A stretch of 64,000 nt of DNA, from positions 1,302,001 through 1,366,000 of the forward strand of contig CP040678.1 in the NCBI GenBank assembly GCA_005954745.1, written 5' to 3'. Of the stretch, positions 62,949 to 64,000 are shown one piece after another; within the stretch, counting starts at the first letter, position 1, and the number at the start of each line of letters is the position of its first letter. Under the pieces are notes generated by a model. It made no database searches. It was given only the letters and a program-made list of their open reading frames with translations, and was not told the DNA's origin. A program made the position numbers and the translations under genes. The stretch is from Halostella pelagica. Lineage in GTDB: Archaea > Halobacteriota > Halobacteria > Halobacteriales > Natronoarchaeaceae.

Positions 62949-63233
62949 ATGGAACTACGCGTCATCGACAACACAGAGGACGAACTCTCCATCGAAATCG
63001 GTGGCGAGGACCACACGTTCATGAACGTTCTCAAGGGCGCGCTGCTTGAGACCGACGGCGTCTCCGCGGCGACCTACGACGTGAACCCCGAGCAGTCAGG
63101 CGGACAGACCGAGCCGATCCTCACCGTCAAGACGGAGTCCAGTACCCAGCCACTCGACGCGCTGGAAGCCGCGACCGAACGCGTCACCGAGAAAACCGAC
63201 GGGTTCAGCGACGCGTTCGAGGCCGCTGTCTAA
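62949..63233 (+). CDS. rpoL: DNA-directed RNA polymerase subunit L
   Basis: 94 residues from ATG 62949. Archaeal Rpo11/L pattern: [47 protein letters not shown], with the dimerisation core and the IL(TVK) strand. It pairs with subunit D in assembling RNA polymerase. A firm archaeal marker. Single-gene unit. Confidence 0.95.
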   Translation: MELRVIDNTEDELSIEIGGEDHTFMNVLKGALLETDGVSAATYDVNPEQSGGQTEPILTVKTESSTQPLDALEAATERVTEKTDGFSDAFEAAV

Positions 63234-63248
63234 GCGCTTGGAAAGAGG

Positions 63249-63992
63249 TCAACAGGCCGTCATCGTCACGAAGACGCTCCCGTCGGGGGCGACGTGAACG
63301 TCGACGCCGACCGCATCGCGGTCCGCGGCGAAAAACTCTTCATTGCGGCTGTTTCCGCTCGTGAACTCCCAGACGACCACTGTCGCGAACTCGCTCTCGT
63401 TGTCGTAGGCCGCCAGCGGTCGCTCGTCGTCTCGGGACGGAACTACGCCGACTTCTTTCGCGGGCGTGCGAGCGCACTCGTACCCCACCTCGTCGTAACT
63501 GTCTTGCAGCGACTCCCTCTCCCCGTCGCCGTACCGCGCTTCGACCAGGAGTTTGTTGTACCGCTCGGCGACGGCGTCGAGGTCGCTATCGTCGCGTAGA
63601 TCCGGGACGCCTTCCTCGGCACGACGCTCGTTGATGCGGACGGCGATCGCCGATTCGGCGTCACTCAGGTTGTGTCCGTCCGCCATCTCCGCCTCGCCCG
63701 GTACGTCGTCGAGGTCGTCCCCGCCTAGCCCCGGGATGGGGATGATCCCGGTTGCGACCAGTGCGACGACGGCGACCAGCGCGACGCTCGCGGCGATGTA
63801 CTCCTTGCCGATGTCGAAGTAGCTCGCGGACTCGAGTTCGGAGTCGTCGAACGCCTGTTCCCGCTTCTCCAGGTACATGTGCCCGCACCGACTGCACGGC
63901 GGCGAGTTCTTTGGATGGTTCCGTCCGCACTCCTCGCAGACCCAGACGTAGGTGGTGCCGGTGTTGACCGATCCCGTATCGACCTGGACCAC
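63249..63992 (-). CDS. Zinc-ribbon, membrane-anchored CAP/SCP-like protein (start uncertain)
   Basis: About 247 residues from GTG 63992; the true start may lie outside the window. A zinc ribbon CEECGRNHPKNSPPCSRCG is near 19-37, a membrane span is near 68-88 (AASVALVAVVALVATGIIPIPG), and a CAP/SCP-like domain covers about 105-247 (SAIAVRINERRAEEGVPDLRDDSDLDAVAERYNKLL). The zinc ribbon would be cytoplasmic and the CAP part extracellular, an odd pairing. CAP domains bind lipids or act as peptidases; function here is unknown. Confidence 0.65.
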   Translation of the reverse strand: MVQVDTGSVNTGTTYVWVCEECGRNHPKNSPPCSRCGHMYLEKREQAFDDSELESASYFDIGKEYIAASVALVAVVALVATGIIPIPGLGGDDLDDVPGEAEMADGHNLSDAESAIAVRINERRAEEGVPDLRDDSDLDAVAERYNKLLVEARYGDGERESLQDSYDEVGYECARTPAKEVGVVPSRDDERPLAAYDNESEFATVVVWEFTSGNSRNEEFFAADRDAVGVDVHVAPDGSVFVTMTAC

Positions 63993-64000
63993 GGCCTCCT

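Noticed and set aside
1-64000. CRISPR array, phage, integrase or IS transposase
   Set aside because: No repeat-spacer pattern and no protein with transposase, integrase, capsid or Cas motifs; the only short repeats found are palindromes and one in-frame coding repeat.
1-64000. tRNA or rRNA genes
   Set aside because: I looked for T-loop-like GGTTCRANTCC with paired acceptor ends and found no complete cloverleaf; no rRNA-like stretches are visible.

Overview
The window is chromosomal DNA from a haloarchaeon (class Halobacteria). Evidence seen directly: very high GC with strongly acidic predicted proteins, leaderless or near-leaderless starts behind archaeal TATA boxes, and archaeal or haloarchaeal markers such as RNA polymerase subunit L, archaeal Dph2, HalX-domain response regulators, a salactin-type actin homologue and a DUF5786-type small protein. 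I see no rRNA, tRNA, CRISPR array, transposase, integrase or phage gene. Most of the window reads as core genome with ordinary haloarchaeal housekeeping genes; the genus cannot be fixed from this alone.

Layout. 0-6.6 kb: the end of a DMT transporter, a membrane protein, DICT and Nudix-like proteins, a HalX response regulator facing a GAF/PAS histidine kinase, and an acyl-CoA dehydrogenase. 6.7-14 kb: a DUF5786 small protein, M29 aminopeptidase, chemotaxis-type transducer, O-methyltransferase, MscS channel and two tandem MsrA-type reductases. 14-25 kb: DJ-1/PfpI protein, NCS2 permease next to a UshA-type 5'-nucleotidase (nucleobase salvage), Old Yellow Enzyme, thioredoxin-fold protein, a remarkable glutamine-rich protein, a half-size EamA transporter, an Lrp regulator overlapping an aminotransferase, and a DUF2270 membrane protein. 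25-31 kb: PhyH dioxygenase, an Nramp-like transporter that lacks the metal-binding motifs and is coupled to a P-loop protein, and a second sensor/HalX pair with the same tail-to-tail geometry as the first. 31-42.4 kb: purL, PHP phosphoesterase overlapping an asparagine-synthase-like protein, a heavily glycosylatable membrane protein, Nudix, gatC-gatA, an FNT channel fused to two UspA domains, two very small membrane proteins and a winged-helix regulator. 42.5-53.4 kb: a MarR-like regulator with a mini-ORF leader, TANGO2/NRDE and DJ-1 proteins, then the menaquinone genes menE, menC, menA, menB, menD and menF, all on the minus strand and interrupted by one plus-strand J-domain membrane protein. 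53.4-64 kb: YlbF protein, DMT transporter, degenerate HalX-like protein, Dph2, a frameshifted gene remnant, a membrane protein followed by the salactin homologue, zinc-ribbon protein, METTL5-type methyltransferase, rhomboid protease, rpoL and a zinc-ribbon/CAP protein.

How genes work together. The men block encodes chorismate to demethylmenaquinone chemistry (MenF, MenD, MenC, MenE, MenB, MenA); no MenH-like or quinone methyltransferase gene is visible here. gatC-gatA make two of the three subunits of the tRNA amidotransferase. The two sensor/HalX pairs are probably two separate two-component systems.

Less ordinary items are two copies of a roughly 75-79 bp near-perfect palindrome that each begin on the stop codon of an unrelated gene, another 84-bp palindrome in the men region, a perfect 23-bp palindrome inside a mini-ORF ahead of a PAS/GAF protein, a TATA-positioned mini-ORF that overlaps a regulator start, and the salactin locus. 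No defence island or clearly new multi-gene system is apparent.
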